Below are positions 22,812-34,302 of a DNA stretch of 64,000 bases, one piece after another. Location of the stretch: positions 115,172,145 to 115,236,144 of the forward strand of contig NC_134398.1 of the NCBI RefSeq assembly GCF_050003625.1, in the 5' to 3' direction. Positions within the stretch are counted from its first letter, which is position 1; each line of letters opens with the position of its first letter. The translations under genes were made by a program, and so were the position numbers. Source of the DNA: Haematobia irritans (taxonomy: Eukaryota > Arthropoda > Insecta > Diptera > Muscidae). The notes under the pieces are model-generated. The model saw nothing but the letters and a program-made list of their open reading frames with translations, was not told where the DNA came from and did no database searches.

Positions 22812-23706
22812 CAAGTAAGGAAAGTCTAAAGTCGGGCGGGGCCGACTATATTATACCCTGCACCACTTTGTAGATCTAAATTTTCGATACCATATCACAT
22901 CCGTCAAATGTGTTGGGGGCTATATATAAAGGTTTGTCCCAAATACATACATTTAAATATCACTCGATTTGGACAGAATTTGATAGACTTCTACAAAATC
23001 TATAGACTCAAATTTTAAGTCGGCTAATGCACTAGGGTGGAACACACATTTAAATCTGAAGCAATTTTAAGGAAACTTCGCAAAAGTTTATTTATGATTT
23101 ATCGCTCGATATATATGCATTAGAAGTTTAGGAAAATTAGAGTCATTTTTACAACTTTTCGACTAAGCAGTGGCGATTTTACAAGGAAAATGTTGGTATT
23201 TTGACCATTTTTGTCGAAATCAGAAAAACATATATATGGGAGCTATATCTAAATCTGAACCGATTTCAATCAAATTTCGCACACTTGACTATACGACTAA
23301 GTGTTATGTTTGTACAAAATTTCAAGCAAATCGGTATAAAACTGTGGCTGCTGGGTCCATATTAGTGCATATCGGGCGAAAGATATATATGGGAGCTATA
23401 TCTAAATCTGAACCGATTTCTTCCAAAATCAATAGGGTTCTATTCTGACCCAAATTAGGAACATGTGCCAAATTTGAAGGCGATTGGACTTAAATTGCGA
23501 CCTAGATTTGATCACAAAAATGTGTTCACAGACAGACGGACGGACGGACGAACGGACGGACAGACGGACATGGTAATATCGACTCAGGGACCCACCCTGA
23601 GCATTATTGCCAAAGAGACCATGTGTCTATCTCGTCTCCTTCTGGGTGTTACAAACATATGCACTAACTTATAATACCCTGTTCCACAGTGTGGCGCAGG
23701 GTGTAA
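22812..23706 (+). mobile_element. 153-bp-repeat element, GGGCGGGGCC type
   Basis: The 5' end is CAAGTAAGGAAAGTCTAAAG, followed by GGGCGGGGCCGACTATATTATACCCTGCACC. The 3' end is a GACG microsatellite (23527-23570), then a tail ending ATACCCTGTTCCACAGTG. The middle has two 51-codon units starting MGAISKSEPI. An inverted relic of the same 5' end is at 33420-33460. Confidence 0.65.
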
Positions 23707-24284
23707 AAAGGCATGGTTTTAAGCTGAAATCAAAACAACAATTATGAAAGAGAAAATTGGAGTTTACAATTTTAGAATTGTCTTCAACGAAAATTAGAAA
23801 TTAATTAATTATGAACACAACTTAAATAAAATTTTATATTTATTATTTACTAAAAAAATATGGGATACATTTTATTTATCATATTGAAAAATAAGACCTA
23901 TTTTGAACGAATTTAGTAAAATTATATAACTCAATTGTATAAAACTTTTTTCATTGAACTAAGAAACCAATCAACAAACTTTCATAAACTCAAATAAAGT
24001 TAAATCGGATATACAAAATTTAATTTGTTTAAATGCGTTTTCACAATTTTGGTGAAAAAACAGGGTAACCACTAGTGATTCTTCCAGCATTACCAGTAAT
24101 CAAAAACATACAACTTGCAGCGTTATCGGGGACTTAAATATATTATGTTACATGCGCATTCCAAACTCGTTCTTTTTGCATTCCCAGCAATCAAAAACGC
24201 ATTATCAAAGTTTTTAAAATAATGGGTTACCACTCTGGGTTCAAATCCTGCACCAATTTTAAAAGTATTGTTTGTTTTATTTAT
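23707..24284. other. AT-rich spacer
   Basis: No gene or bounded element is seen. An isolated box B-like GGGTTCAAATCC lies at about 24237. Confidence 0.4.
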
Positions 24285-25717
24285 TATTATTTTTATACCC
24301 ACCATAGAATGGTGACGGGGGTATATAAAGTTTGTCATTCCGTTTGTAACACATAGAAATATCGATTTGCGACTATATAAAGTATATATATTCTTGATCA
24401 GGGAGAAATTCTAAGACGATATAACCATGTCCGTCTGTCTGTCTGTCTGTTGTAATCACGCTACAGTCTTCACTAATGGAGCAATCGTGCTGAAATTTTG
24501 CACAAACTCGTCTTCTGTCTGCAGGCTGGTCAAGTTCGAAGATGGGCTATATCGGTCCAGGTTTTGATATAGTCCCCATATAAACTGACCTCCCGATTTG
24601 GGGTCTTGGGCTTATAGAAATCGTAGTTTTTATCCAATTTACCTGAAATTTGACATCTAGAGGTATTGTATGACACTAAAGAGGTGTGTCAAAAATGGTG
24701 AGTATCGGTCAATGTTTTAGTATAGCCCCCATATAGACCGATCTCCCGATTTTACTTCTTCGGCTTATAGAAACCGTAGTTTTCATCCAATTTGCCTGAA
24801 ATTGGAAATCTAGAGGTATTGTATGACCATAAAGAGGTGTGCCGAAAATTGTGAGTAACGGCCCATGTTTTGGTATAGCCCCCATATAGACCGATCTCCC
24901 GATTTTATTTCTTGGGCTTCTAGAATCCGCAGTTTTTATTCAATTGTCCTGAAATTGGAAATCGAGAGGTACTTGAACCATAAAAATGTGTGCCGAAAAT
25001 GGTGAGTATCGGTCCATGTTTTGGTATGGTCCCCATATAAACCGACCTCCCTGTTTGGGGTCTTGGGCTTATAGAAACCGTAGTTTTTATCCAATTTGCC
25101 TGAAATTGGAAATCTAGATATATTTTAGACCCATAGGTTAGGTTAGGTTATGTGGCAGCCCGATGTATCAGGCTCACTTAGACTATTCAGTCCATTGTGA
25201 TACCACAGTGGTGAACTTCTCTCTTATCACTGAGTGCTGCCCGATTCCATGTTAAGCTCAATGACAAGGGACCTCCTTTTTATAGCCGAGTCCGAACGGC
25301 GTTCCACATTGCAGTGAAACCACTTAGAGAAGCTTTGTAACCCTCAGAAATGTCACCAGCATTACTGAGGTGGGATAATCCACCGCTGAAAAACTTTTTG
25401 GTGTTCGGTCGTAGCAGGAATCGAACCCACGACCTTGTGTATGCAAGGCGGGCATGCTAACCATTGCACCACGGTGGCTCCAATAGGACCCATAAAGAGG
25501 TGTGCCGAAAATGGTGAGTATTGGTCCATATTTTGGTATAGCCCCCATATAGACCGATTTCCCGATTTTACTTCTTGGGCTTCTAGAATCCGAAGTTTTT
25601 ATCCGATCCGATCCGGAAATTGTAAATATTCTGGTATTTTAGGCTCACAAAAACGTGTATCGGATTAGTTTTTTATCGGTTTGGTAATGCCTCCATATAG
25701 ACCGAATACACACTATC
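24285..25717 (-). mobile_element. 153-bp-repeat element (minus, truncated)
   Basis: The left end TTATACCCACCATAGAATGG and the following GTCTGTCTGTCT microsatellite mirror the 3' end of the 4521-8351 element. The core CCCATAT recurs at 24575, 24728 and 24881, which is 153-bp spacing. It is interrupted by SINE copy 2 and cut at the right by family A copy A2. Confidence 0.7.
25135..25482 (-). mobile_element. tRNA-derived SINE, copy 2
   Basis: On the minus strand, box A TGGTGCAATGG (25461-25471) and box B GGTTCGATTCC (25417-25427) lie in the head, and an AACCTAACCT tail lies at the left. The insertion site is duplicated: TAGACCCATA on the left and TAGGACCCATA on the right, inside a 153-bp unit. 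It is highly similar to copy 1, so activity was probably recent. Confidence 0.9.
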
Positions 25718-26455
25718 TGCACAGAAAAAAAATTGTCTCGTAAATTTAAGAAGATTTTTACAATAAGTTATTACAAGAATTTTCCAGAATTTTAGTTCAT
25801 TTTTCGTATCTTCAACGAAAATTAACTACTCGAAAGGAAATTTTCAAATTCTAAGTAGCAATCGTTTAGTTCATGGCCTACCAAATACGATGGAAATTTC
25901 CTTAAAAAATTTCTTAACTGGTAGTCAAAAATTCGTTTGTCATGCTATAAAACTATTTGTGAAATGTAAAGTATTTTCTAAATAATAAGTGCAATTTACC
26001 ATAAGATTTTTTTGTATGAGAAAATATTTTTTTACGAAAAATGAACTTGAAAGTGGATAGCAATTTCTTACTGACAATTCCTATGGTTAATAATTGTTGG
26101 TAAAAAATTTCCCAATGAAATATTTTTAGTTCACATGTAATTAAATTTATAGACATTTTCGTCAAAAATGGGTAGATATCATTTCATGAAGTTTTTGTTA
26201 ATTTTAAGTTAAACGTTTCATCGTTCTTATACTGATATGCATTTAAGAGTATTGTTTTTAGAGTAAATTGTGGACAGATGCGATGAACTAATGCATAGTA
26301 CAGAGATTTTTCTCGTCAAAGTGGAATATGTTTAATGTAAAGATGATGTTACTTGATTTTTTTTTGAGAGTGAGAGCATGCAATGCAATAATGAGAAATG
26401 GTAGCGAGTGATGGGGATGTTGTGTATATCTGAGCGTGGGGTTGTTTTTGTTCTT

Positions 26456-26689
26456 TCAGTGGTTTGTGTGTGTGTTTATTATTGGCGAATGGTTTATTTG
26501 TCTGGATGAGGTGTTGTTTTCAATGAAGGCACATGTGTTTTTATTGCTGTAGGAATGTTTTGGTTTTGCTTGGTTTTGTTTGGCATGCTTCAGTTGTATA
26601 GTTGGCGTTGGCGTGGGCTGTTGCATCTTTTTAGCAAGTATGTAACAAGGGAATATAAAGGTATGGAATATTTTGTTTTTTTTAGACAT
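26456..26689 (-). repeat. Conserved 77-codon frame of family A (uncertain)
   Basis: This frame begins MSKKNKIFHTFIFPCY and is rich in Pro-Thr and Asn. Nearly the same frame appears at 40384-40617 (plus) and, shortened, at 50971-51252 (minus). It is antisense to the cassettes. Its persistence may only reflect the high similarity of the copies. It has no known domain. Confidence 0.3.
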
Positions 26690-28016
26690 ATATTGGTGTT
26701 TGTTTATTAAAACTTTGAAATGAAAGTTATTAATATTTTAGCGATGAGATGTACGATGGCGAAGTGATGATCGGTAGCTTAGAAAAAAGTTATTAAGAAT
26801 GTTCAATATTTAGGAAAAAATGCTGAAATGGAAAGTATATTGAAATTGTTTTATCTAATTTAGTTTTTATTATTCAATGTAAAAAATAAATATTCAATTT
26901 CAGAGTAACTCCAGATGAATTTGGAAAATTGTTTGTTACACCTCAGGTAAGAGTTCTTGTTCAATGTGGTTTTCTTTTAAAAAATAATATTCTTTATGTA
27001 TATTATTATTTGCTAATTATTATTATTATTTTTTTAACAAGTTTCATGTTTTTCTTTGTTGTAAGTTAAGAGCAACCCCAGATGGATTCGGCCAAATTTT
27101 TATATTTCTCCTCAGCGTATAATTTAAAAAAAAATTGGCTTTCTTCCCACTAGAATATTTACGTTTTAATGACATTTTTATTGTCAAAAATTACAGGTTT
27201 TTAATACCTTATTTTAGTATTACTTTAATCAAATATTTTTGGAAAATTTTTGTTACACCTCAGCATATAGTTTAATCATAAATTGGTAAGTATTCATTTT
27301 AAAATGTGGTTTTCTTTTAAAAAGGATATTTATTATTTATATCATTATTTGCTAATTATTATTATTTTTTTAAACTAGTTTAATGTTTTTCTTTGTTGTA
27401 AAAAAATATTTAATTTCAGAGCAACCCCAAGATGGATTCGGGCATATTTTTATATTCCTCCTCAGCGTATAATTTAATAGAGAAGTGGTAAGTTTTCTTT
27501 TAAAATTTGGCTTTCTTTTCACTAGAATATTTAAATTTTTATGACCTTTTTATTATCAAAATTACATGTTTTTAATACCTTATTTTAGTATTACAATAAT
27601 CAAATATTTTTGGAAACAAATTTAATATTTTTATTGTAAAAAACAAATATTTAATTTCAGAATAACAATTTGGAAACATTTTTATGAATTGGTAAGCTTT
27701 CTTTAACATTCTTTTAACCAGAATATTTAGTTTTTTTTATGCATATTATTTCTTTTATTAGATTTGTTGGAAACCAATTTAATGTTTTCTATTTAATGTA
27801 AAAAATAAATATTTAATTTCAGAGTATCCCCAAATGAATTTCGATAACTTTTTATCCTCAGCGTACAATTTAATAGAGAATTGGTAAGTTTTATATTAAA
27901 ACTTTGGCTTTCTTTTGACAAGAATATTTATTGTATTATGATGAAGGACATAATAACAACATGGACATCGATAACAACACAGTTTTATGAGTTAATATAT
28001 TACTTAATTCACTATT

Positions 28017-30067
28017 TTTATACCCTCCACCATAGGATGGGGGTATATTAACTTTGTCATTCCGTTTGTAACACATCGAAATATTGCTCTAAGACCCCAT
28101 AAAGTATATATATTCTGGGTCGTGGTGAAATTCTGAGTCGATCTAAGCATGTCCGTCCGTCCGTCCGTCTGTCCGTCTGTCCGGCTGTCCGTCCGTCTGT
28201 GGAAATCACGCTAACTTCCGAACGAAACAAGCTATCGACTTGAAACTTGGCACAAGTAGTTGTTATTGATGTAGGTCGGATGGTATTGAAAATCGGCCAT
28301 ATCGGACCACGTTTACGTATAGCCCCCATATAAACCGATCCCCAAATTTGGCTTGGGGAGCCTCCCGGAGCAGCAAAATTCATCCGATCCGGTTGAAATT
28401 TGGTACCTGATGTTAGTATACGGCCTCTAACAACCATGCAAAAATTGGTCCATATCGGTCCATAATTATATATAGCTCCCATATAAACCGATCCCCAGAT
28501 TTGACCTCCGGAGCCTCTTGGAGGGGCAAAATTCATCCGATCCGGTTGAAATTTAGTACGTGGTCTTAGTATACGGTCTCTAACACCCATCCAAAAATTG
28601 GTCCATGTCGGTCCATAATTATATATAGCCCCCATATAAACCGATCCCCAGATTTGACCTCCGGAGCCTCTTGGAGGGGAAAAATTCATCCGATCCTTTT
28701 GAAATGTGGTACCTGATGTTAGTATACGGTCTCTCACAACCATGCAAAAATTGGTCCATATCGGTCCATAATTATATATAGCCCCCATATAAACCGATCC
28801 CCAGATTTGACCTCCGGAGCCTCTTGGAGGGGCAAAATTCATCCGATCCTGTTGAAATTTGGTACCTGATGTTAGTATACGGCTTCTAACAACCATGCAA
28901 AAATTGGTCCATATCGGTTCATAATTATATATAGCTCCCATATAAACCGATCCCCAGATTTGAACTCCGGAGCCTCTTGGAGGAGCAAAATTCATCCGAT
29001 CCAATTGAAATTTAGTACGTGGTGTTAGTATATAGTCTCTAACAACCATGCAAAAATTGGTCCATATCGGTTCATAATTATATATAGCTCCCATATAAAC
29101 CGATCCCCAGATTTGACCTCAGGAGCCTCTTGGAGGAGCGAAATTCATCCGATCCAGTTGAAATTTGGTACATGGTGTTAGTATATGGTATCTAACAACC
29201 ATGCAAAAATTGGTCCATATCGGTCCATAATTATATATAGCAAAAGTCATCCGATGCGGTTGAAATTTGGTACATTTTGTCAATATATGGCCTCTAACAG
29301 CCATGTAAAAATTGGTCAATATCGGTCTTTAGTTACATATAGCCGATGACTTATTACACAAAAATTGGTCCATATCGCCAAAAATAATCTACCAAAACTT
29401 TATTTCCATAGAAAATTTTGTCAAATTTTATTACTACAGAAAGTTGTGTCAAAATTTCATTTCAATAGAAAGTTTTGTCAAACGTTTATTTCTATAGAAA
29501 TGTTTGTCAAAATTTTATTTCCATACAAAGTTTTGTCAAAATTTTATTTTTATAGAAAATTTTGTAAAAAATTTATTTCTGTAGAAAATTTTGTCAACAT
29601 TTTATTTCTATACAAAATTTTGTCAACATTTTACTTCCATAGAAAATTTTGTCAACATTTTATTTCTATAGAAAATTTTGTCAAGTTTTTATTTCTATAG
29701 AAAATTTTGTCAAATTTTTATTTCTATAGAAAATTTTGTCAAAATTTTATTTCTATAGAAAATTTTGTCAAGGTTTCATTTCTATAGAAAATTTTGTCAA
29801 AATTTTATGTCTATAGAAAATTTTGTCAAACTAGATTATATACGTATTTAATCGGCCTTTTTTGTTTAATATATACCCCGTATGGGCTAACTTACAATTT
29901 AGAAGACAGTGTTAAAAAGTTTTACGATACCTTGCCATCGGCAAGTGTTATCGCAACCCAAGTAATTCGATTGTGGATGACAGCCTTTAGTAGAAGTTCC
30001 TACGCAATCCATGGTGGAGGGTACATAAGATTCGGCCTGGCCGAACTTACGGCCGTATATACTTGTT
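28017..30067 (-). mobile_element. 153-bp-repeat element nested in A2
   Basis: The left end is TATACCCTCCACCATAGGATG. A GTCCGTCCGTCC microsatellite lies at 28150-28200. About seven 153-bp units follow, readable on the minus strand as 51-codon units MGAIYNYGPIWTNFCMVV...QIWGSVY (28057-29094). Next comes a TTTCTATAGAAA minisatellite (29396-29832). The right end is a palindromic GGCCTGGCCGAACTTACGGCC followed by TATATACTTG. No enzyme is encoded. Confidence 0.75.
29396..29832. repeat. TTTCTATAGAAAATTTTGTC minisatellite
   Basis: About 15 units of roughly 29 bp contain a palindromic TTTCTATAGAAA core followed by ATTTTGTCAAAA. The frame across it is a repeat artefact. Related arrays lie at 32690-33215 and 34545-34960. 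Confidence 0.9.
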
Positions 30068-30816
30068 CTAATTGTTTCAGGTACAAACTTTATGAGGTAC
30101 GTTTATCTAAGAATTGAATTCCTTACACCATTTAATAAAATGCCCCCAAATATGGTAAGTTACAAGCTAATTTAAAGAGATTAAAAATTATATTTTATTA
30201 CATGTTAATTTTTAACAATTTTCATTATTCCTTCGATTTTTTTTCAGCAAGATATGTGAATATACTAACGATGAATAAAAAACTAAGGAAAAGTCAAAAT
30301 GTCCAAATAGCGAGTTAAAATAAACTACTTTCTTGTTCCACGTGGTCATAATTTTTATTCACAAAAACATTGTATTAAGAACTCTCATCATAATAAGTTT
30401 TTATAATAATGTACTTTTGCTTAAAGAAAGTTGAATTTTAATGTATGAAAATTTTCATAATAGTAAAACGGTTTGTTGTTCCTTTAATTATTTAATTTCT
30501 CTGCACTGTGGAATGATTGATTTAAAAATAGCTTAGTCGTAGACATTTTAAAGAGACTGTTAAACACTTTTTATTATCGGGTTTCCCAAAAAATAAGCAG
30601 GTAAACCAAAATAATACTGACTTTTTAACTTGGTAGGGGTATATAAATCTTATGGTGTTGTAAAAATTAACTAAAATACAACGTTATAGATTAACTAAAA
30701 TTTAAGAGAATTATAAACTAGACAAGTTGAATAAAATCTTAAGGGCTAAATCCTGGTCAATATTACTACAGTTTAGTTCATTTTGCAATGGAAAAGGGTT
30801 CACTGTTTTTTCAGTG

Positions 30817-31391
30817 TAACATGAAAGTAAATTTCCTTTTTCCTAAAGTCAAAATGGTTTTAATATTTCTGAAAAAATTTTCAGTTTATTGCATAGTCTT
30901 TAATATTATTGACAGTTTAGTAAAAGATGTTTGTGATGTCAATGTGTCCTCACTTCAATTTTCTGCTTCTTTGGTTGGGAATCAATATCAAAATCATTAG
31001 CGTAAAGATTATTGGAAATTTGGTCCGCTGGAGGGAATTTTGGCCCGATTATGGAAAAATTTTGGTCCAAAATAAAAATTCGTAGCGACAACGCTGGTGT
31101 ATACATAACTGATATGCTATATTGTAGATTTTAAACTTTTTTCTAGGTAAACAATTGGCAAAAGTTTGGATAACAAAAAAATATGAAAGTATGTGAAAAA
31201 GTTTAACAAAAATCAGAATAACCCTCATATTCACGAAAGTTAACGTAAACGTTAAATCTACTGTTACCATACAAATTCCTTCGATAAAGTGTCTGTAAAT
31301 TTTTGTGTATATGAGCATAAATGTAGAGCATCCCGGAAGGCTGTGATCAGTCCAGTGTAGAACCAACTAAGACCCATCAAGAGGAAAAGTT
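30817..31391. other. Repeat-derived spacer
   Basis: This contains a family C-like phrase at about 30960-31000 and a GGTCCGCTGG...GGTCC motif similar to 2107-2200. There is no gene. It ends where the Tc1/mariner-like element begins, whose left inverted repeat is missing. Confidence 0.4.
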
Positions 31392-32279
31392 TCAAAAACA
31401 ATCAAGAATTTGCGGCATCTTAACAACAGTAGCCCAGTATTTCTCAATTGGGCGGAGCTCTGGCGTGTTGGGAGGGTTCTTGTCCTTGGGAACCACCTGC
31501 ACGTTGTTGGCGGCGTACCACTCCATGGCCTTTTTACCGTAATGGCAAGATGCCAAATCCGACCAAAACAGTACGGAACAACCGTGTTTCTTCAGGAAAG
31601 GCAGCAGACGTTTATTCAAACACTCTTTCACGTAAATTTCTTGGTTGACAGTCCCGGAAGCTATGAAAATGCTGCTTTTCAAGCCACAGGTACAGATGGC
31701 TTGCCAAACCAGATATTTCTTTGCGAACTTTGACAGTTTTATGTGCTTGAAAATATCTGCTACCTTTCCCCTTCCTTTTGCCGTATAAAACTCCTGTCCG
31801 GGAAGCTGCTTGTAGTCGGCTTTGACGTAGGTTTCGTCGTCCATTACGACGCAGTCAAACTTCGTCAGCATCGTCGTGTACAGCCTCCGGGATCGCGCTT
31901 TGGCCGTCGTATTTTGTTTATCATCGCGATTTGGAGTCACTACCTTCTTGTAAGTCGATAGTCCGGCTCGTTTTTTGGCTTGATGCACGGTTGTAGACGA
32001 TACACCCAGCTTATTTGCGGCATCTCGGAGAGAGAGGTTAGGGTTTCGCTTGAAACTACCGGCAACTCTCTTTGTCGTCTCAGCGGCTTCCGGTTTTCGA
32101 TTTCCCCCCGATCCAGACTTCCTGGCTGTCGACAAACGTTCCCCAAACACTTTAATTACGTTTGTAACGGTTAACTTGGCAACTTTTATCGATTTTGCCA
32201 GCTTTGCGTGCGAGTGGATCGGATTTTCGCGATGCGCGAGCAAAATTTTGATACGCTGCTCTTCTTGCATGGACGGCAT
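31392..32279 (-). CDS. DD37E Tc1/mariner-family transposase, C-terminally altered
   Basis: This would cut and paste its own element by the DDE/RNase H-fold chemistry of the IS630-Tc1-mariner superfamily. I choose the start MPSMQEEQRI at 32279, since the frame upstream of it is untranslated leader. The protein has 295 residues. Helix-turn-helix DNA-binding segments occupy about residues 5-45 and 85-105. A basic GSGGNRKP linker lies near 56-63. Catalytic residues are D147/148 (VMDDETY), D241 (FWSDLASCH) and E279 (ELRPIEKYW). Exactly 37 residues lie between the last two, which identifies the DD37E group. After EKYW the sequence switches to KMPQILDCF and stops, so the usual C-terminal tail is lost. 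The right inverted repeat is present, the left one is not. Probably inactive but unusually well preserved. Confidence 0.85.
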   Translation of the reverse strand: MPSMQEEQRIKILLAHRENPIHSHAKLAKSIKVAKLTVTNVIKVFGERLSTARKSGSGGNRKPEAAETTKRVAGSFKRNPNLSLRDAANKLGVSSTTVHQAKKRAGLSTYKKVVTPNRDDKQNTTAKARSRRLYTTMLTKFDCVVMDDETYVKADYKQLPGQEFYTAKGRGKVADIFKHIKLSKFAKKYLVWQAICTCGLKSSIFIASGTVNQEIYVKECLNKRLLPFLKKHGCSVLFWSDLASCHYGKKAMEWYAANNVQVVPKDKNPPNTPELRPIEKYWATVVKMPQILDCF

Positions 32280-32404
32280 TTTTACAACTGAAGAGTGAAT
32301 TCCAAAATCAAAATAGGAGCAACATTCTACACACACACCTTCAAAATGAGGGGTGTTCAGGTTTTTTAAATGCAAAATTGAAAGAAATACGTCAAGTTTA
32401 TATT

Positions 32405-32432
32405 GACGAAATTTTGACCGTATCACCCTTTA
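32405..32432 (-). repeat. Right terminal inverted repeat of the DD37E element
   Basis: Read on the minus strand it starts AAAGGGTGATACGGTCAAAA, a terminus typical of DD37E elements in Diptera, followed by the leader to the start codon. No matching left copy is visible near 31390. Confidence 0.65.
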
Positions 32433-32689
32433 AACAAGTTTTTACGCAAATTTATTAGTTTAGTTTCCATTGCGTTATTCATTCGATCAATGTACAGCAT
32501 GATTGTAAATGAAAATCAACTTCCAATTACGTCTATCTTTTTATGTTTTCTAGAATGTTAGACTAGCAGATGGGCTGGATCGATCCATTTTAATGCCCAT
32601 ATCAGTTTATTTGAAATATTTCGAACAATCGAAATTATTTTTTTTTTTAATTTTATTTTAAGGCCATATACATATGTGGAATATTGACA

Positions 32690-33215
32690 GAAAATTTTTT
32701 CAAAGTTGTTTTTTATAGAAAATTTTTTCTAAATGTTATTTCTATAAAAAGTTTTGTCAAAATTTTATTTCTATAGCAAATTTTGTCAAAATTTTATTTC
32801 TATAAAAAAATTATTCAAAATTTTATTACTATAGAAATATTTTTTTCTATAGAAAATTTAGTCAAAATTTTATTTCTATAGAAAATTGAGTCAAACGTTT
32901 GTTTCTATAGAATATTTTGCAAAATTTTATTTCTATAGAAAATTTTGCAAAATTTTGTTTGCTACACATTTCTATTGATAATTTTTTCAATCTTTTATTT
33001 CTATAAAAAAAATTTGCCAAATTTTATTACTATAAAGTTTTATTCAAAATTTTATTTCTATATATTTGGTCAAAATTTGGTTTCTGTAGAAAATTTTGCC
33101 AAAATTTTATTTCTATAGAAAATTTAGTCAAAATTTTGTTTCTGTAGAAAATTTTGCAAAATTTTATTTCTATATAAAATTTTGCAAAATTTTATTTACT
33201 AGACAAAAATTTTTC
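32690..33215. repeat. TTTCTATAGAAA minisatellite, second array
   Basis: This is a degenerate version of the array at 29396, with about 15 units. It lies next to an inverted end of a GGCGGG-type 153-bp-repeat element (33360-33460, ending CCCGACTTTAGACTTTCCTTG). Confidence 0.85.
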
Positions 33216-33879
33216 CAAAATTGTATGCTCACTGATACTCACTGCTAAGTCGAAAACTTGTAGAAATGACTCAAATTTTTCAATGAATGATTCATAAATG
33301 CATTTTTGCGAAATTGTCTAAACAATTATAAATATTTCCCAAATATTGCCCGAGATTTTGTAGAAGTCTGATCTGAGATTTTATAAAAATGTAGATCTAA
33401 ATACAAAGTTGTGCAGAGTATATTATAATCGGCCCGCCCGACTTTAGACTTTCCTTGCATTTTTATTTTTTGTTAAAATTGTGTTACGTCCCATAACGTT
33501 AGATTTAAATTTTAAGTACATAGATTTTCTAGAAGTATATACAATTTTGTCTAAATCGATTCAGATTCAAATTCATGCATATGGGAATATAAACCTTTAT
33601 ATAGCTCGCAACAACTTTAAAGGATTTGAGATAGTATCAATAATTTTGGTCCACAAATACATAACATATACTGTTGGTATCTTCTCATATTATGATGGAT
33701 ATTTATATCATTATTTTATTTATTAAACATTGCCCTAAATTTGAAATATAGAGTTCAAATGGTATCTAATGTGAAATTAAGACCTTTTTTTGCACACATA
33801 AATAAATACGATACTTTATATCGATCCACTTACGGTACCCCCACAATAGAACTACAAATTAGTGGTATTAAAATGAGAT

Positions 33880-33984
33880 TTAGTAATATTACTCGGAGTC
33901 GACTCCGGAGTCGGAGTCGAGCTGATGAAAAATGCTGGAGTCGGAGTCGAGCAAAATTGGCTCGACTCCACAGCCCTGGTACTG
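33880..33984. repeat. GGAGTCGGAGTCGA-rich hAT-like end
   Basis: GAGTCGGAGTCGAG repeats end in CTCGACTCCACAGCCCTGG. On the minus strand this reads CAGGGCTGTGGAGTCGAG, a typical hAT-type terminus. The opposite end and the target duplication are not seen in the window. Confidence 0.5.
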
Positions 33985-34302
33985 ACACTTACATATAAAA
34001 TTTACAAAAGCTTTAAACTAACGCAAATTAACAGAAATTTTGCCTGCAAAGAAATTTTTGAAAATCAGCAATTTGCCATACAAAAATGGATAATTTCAAA
34101 CCAATGAAGAGACTGGTTGTTGAAGAGAGTTGTTTGCAAAAAATGTAATCGATCAATGAAATCATTAAAACTGACTTACGATCGTGGTTTAATATTTAGA
34201 GGGTTATATACAAACTGTATACAAACACAATTAAAAAATCAAATCAGAACTCACAATGTGTTTGCTCGTCTCTATTCATTTCATTTGTATTTAAACTTAA
34301 AA

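Larger units (their letters stand above)
26904..30330 (+). repeat. Exon-like cassette array of A2
   Basis: Plus-strand units follow the pattern pyrimidine tract, CAG, about 31-68 bp, GTAAG. Clear members lie near 26904, 27418, 27659 and 27831 (61 bp, ending GAGAATTG). Two extra decayed units lie at about 27070 and 27240. Two further exon-like segments lie near 30081 and 30249, the latter with a stop and AATAAA-like sequence nearby. Confidence 0.55.
25720..30816 (+). mobile_element. Family A CAC-terminal element, copy A2
   Basis: In this orientation the ends are CACAGAAAAAAAATTG on the left and CACTGTTTTTTCAGTG on the right, and the content matches A4 inverted. The flanking dinucleotides are TG and TA, so the duplication is not perfect. 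It has six exon-like cassettes against four in A3 and A4. A 153-bp-repeat element (28017-30067) is inserted between the last cassette and the terminal exon. Confidence 0.75.

Noticed and set aside
29365..29700. 111-codon frame rich in KFCQ and YF
   Set aside because: It is a translation of the TTTCTATAGAAA minisatellite.
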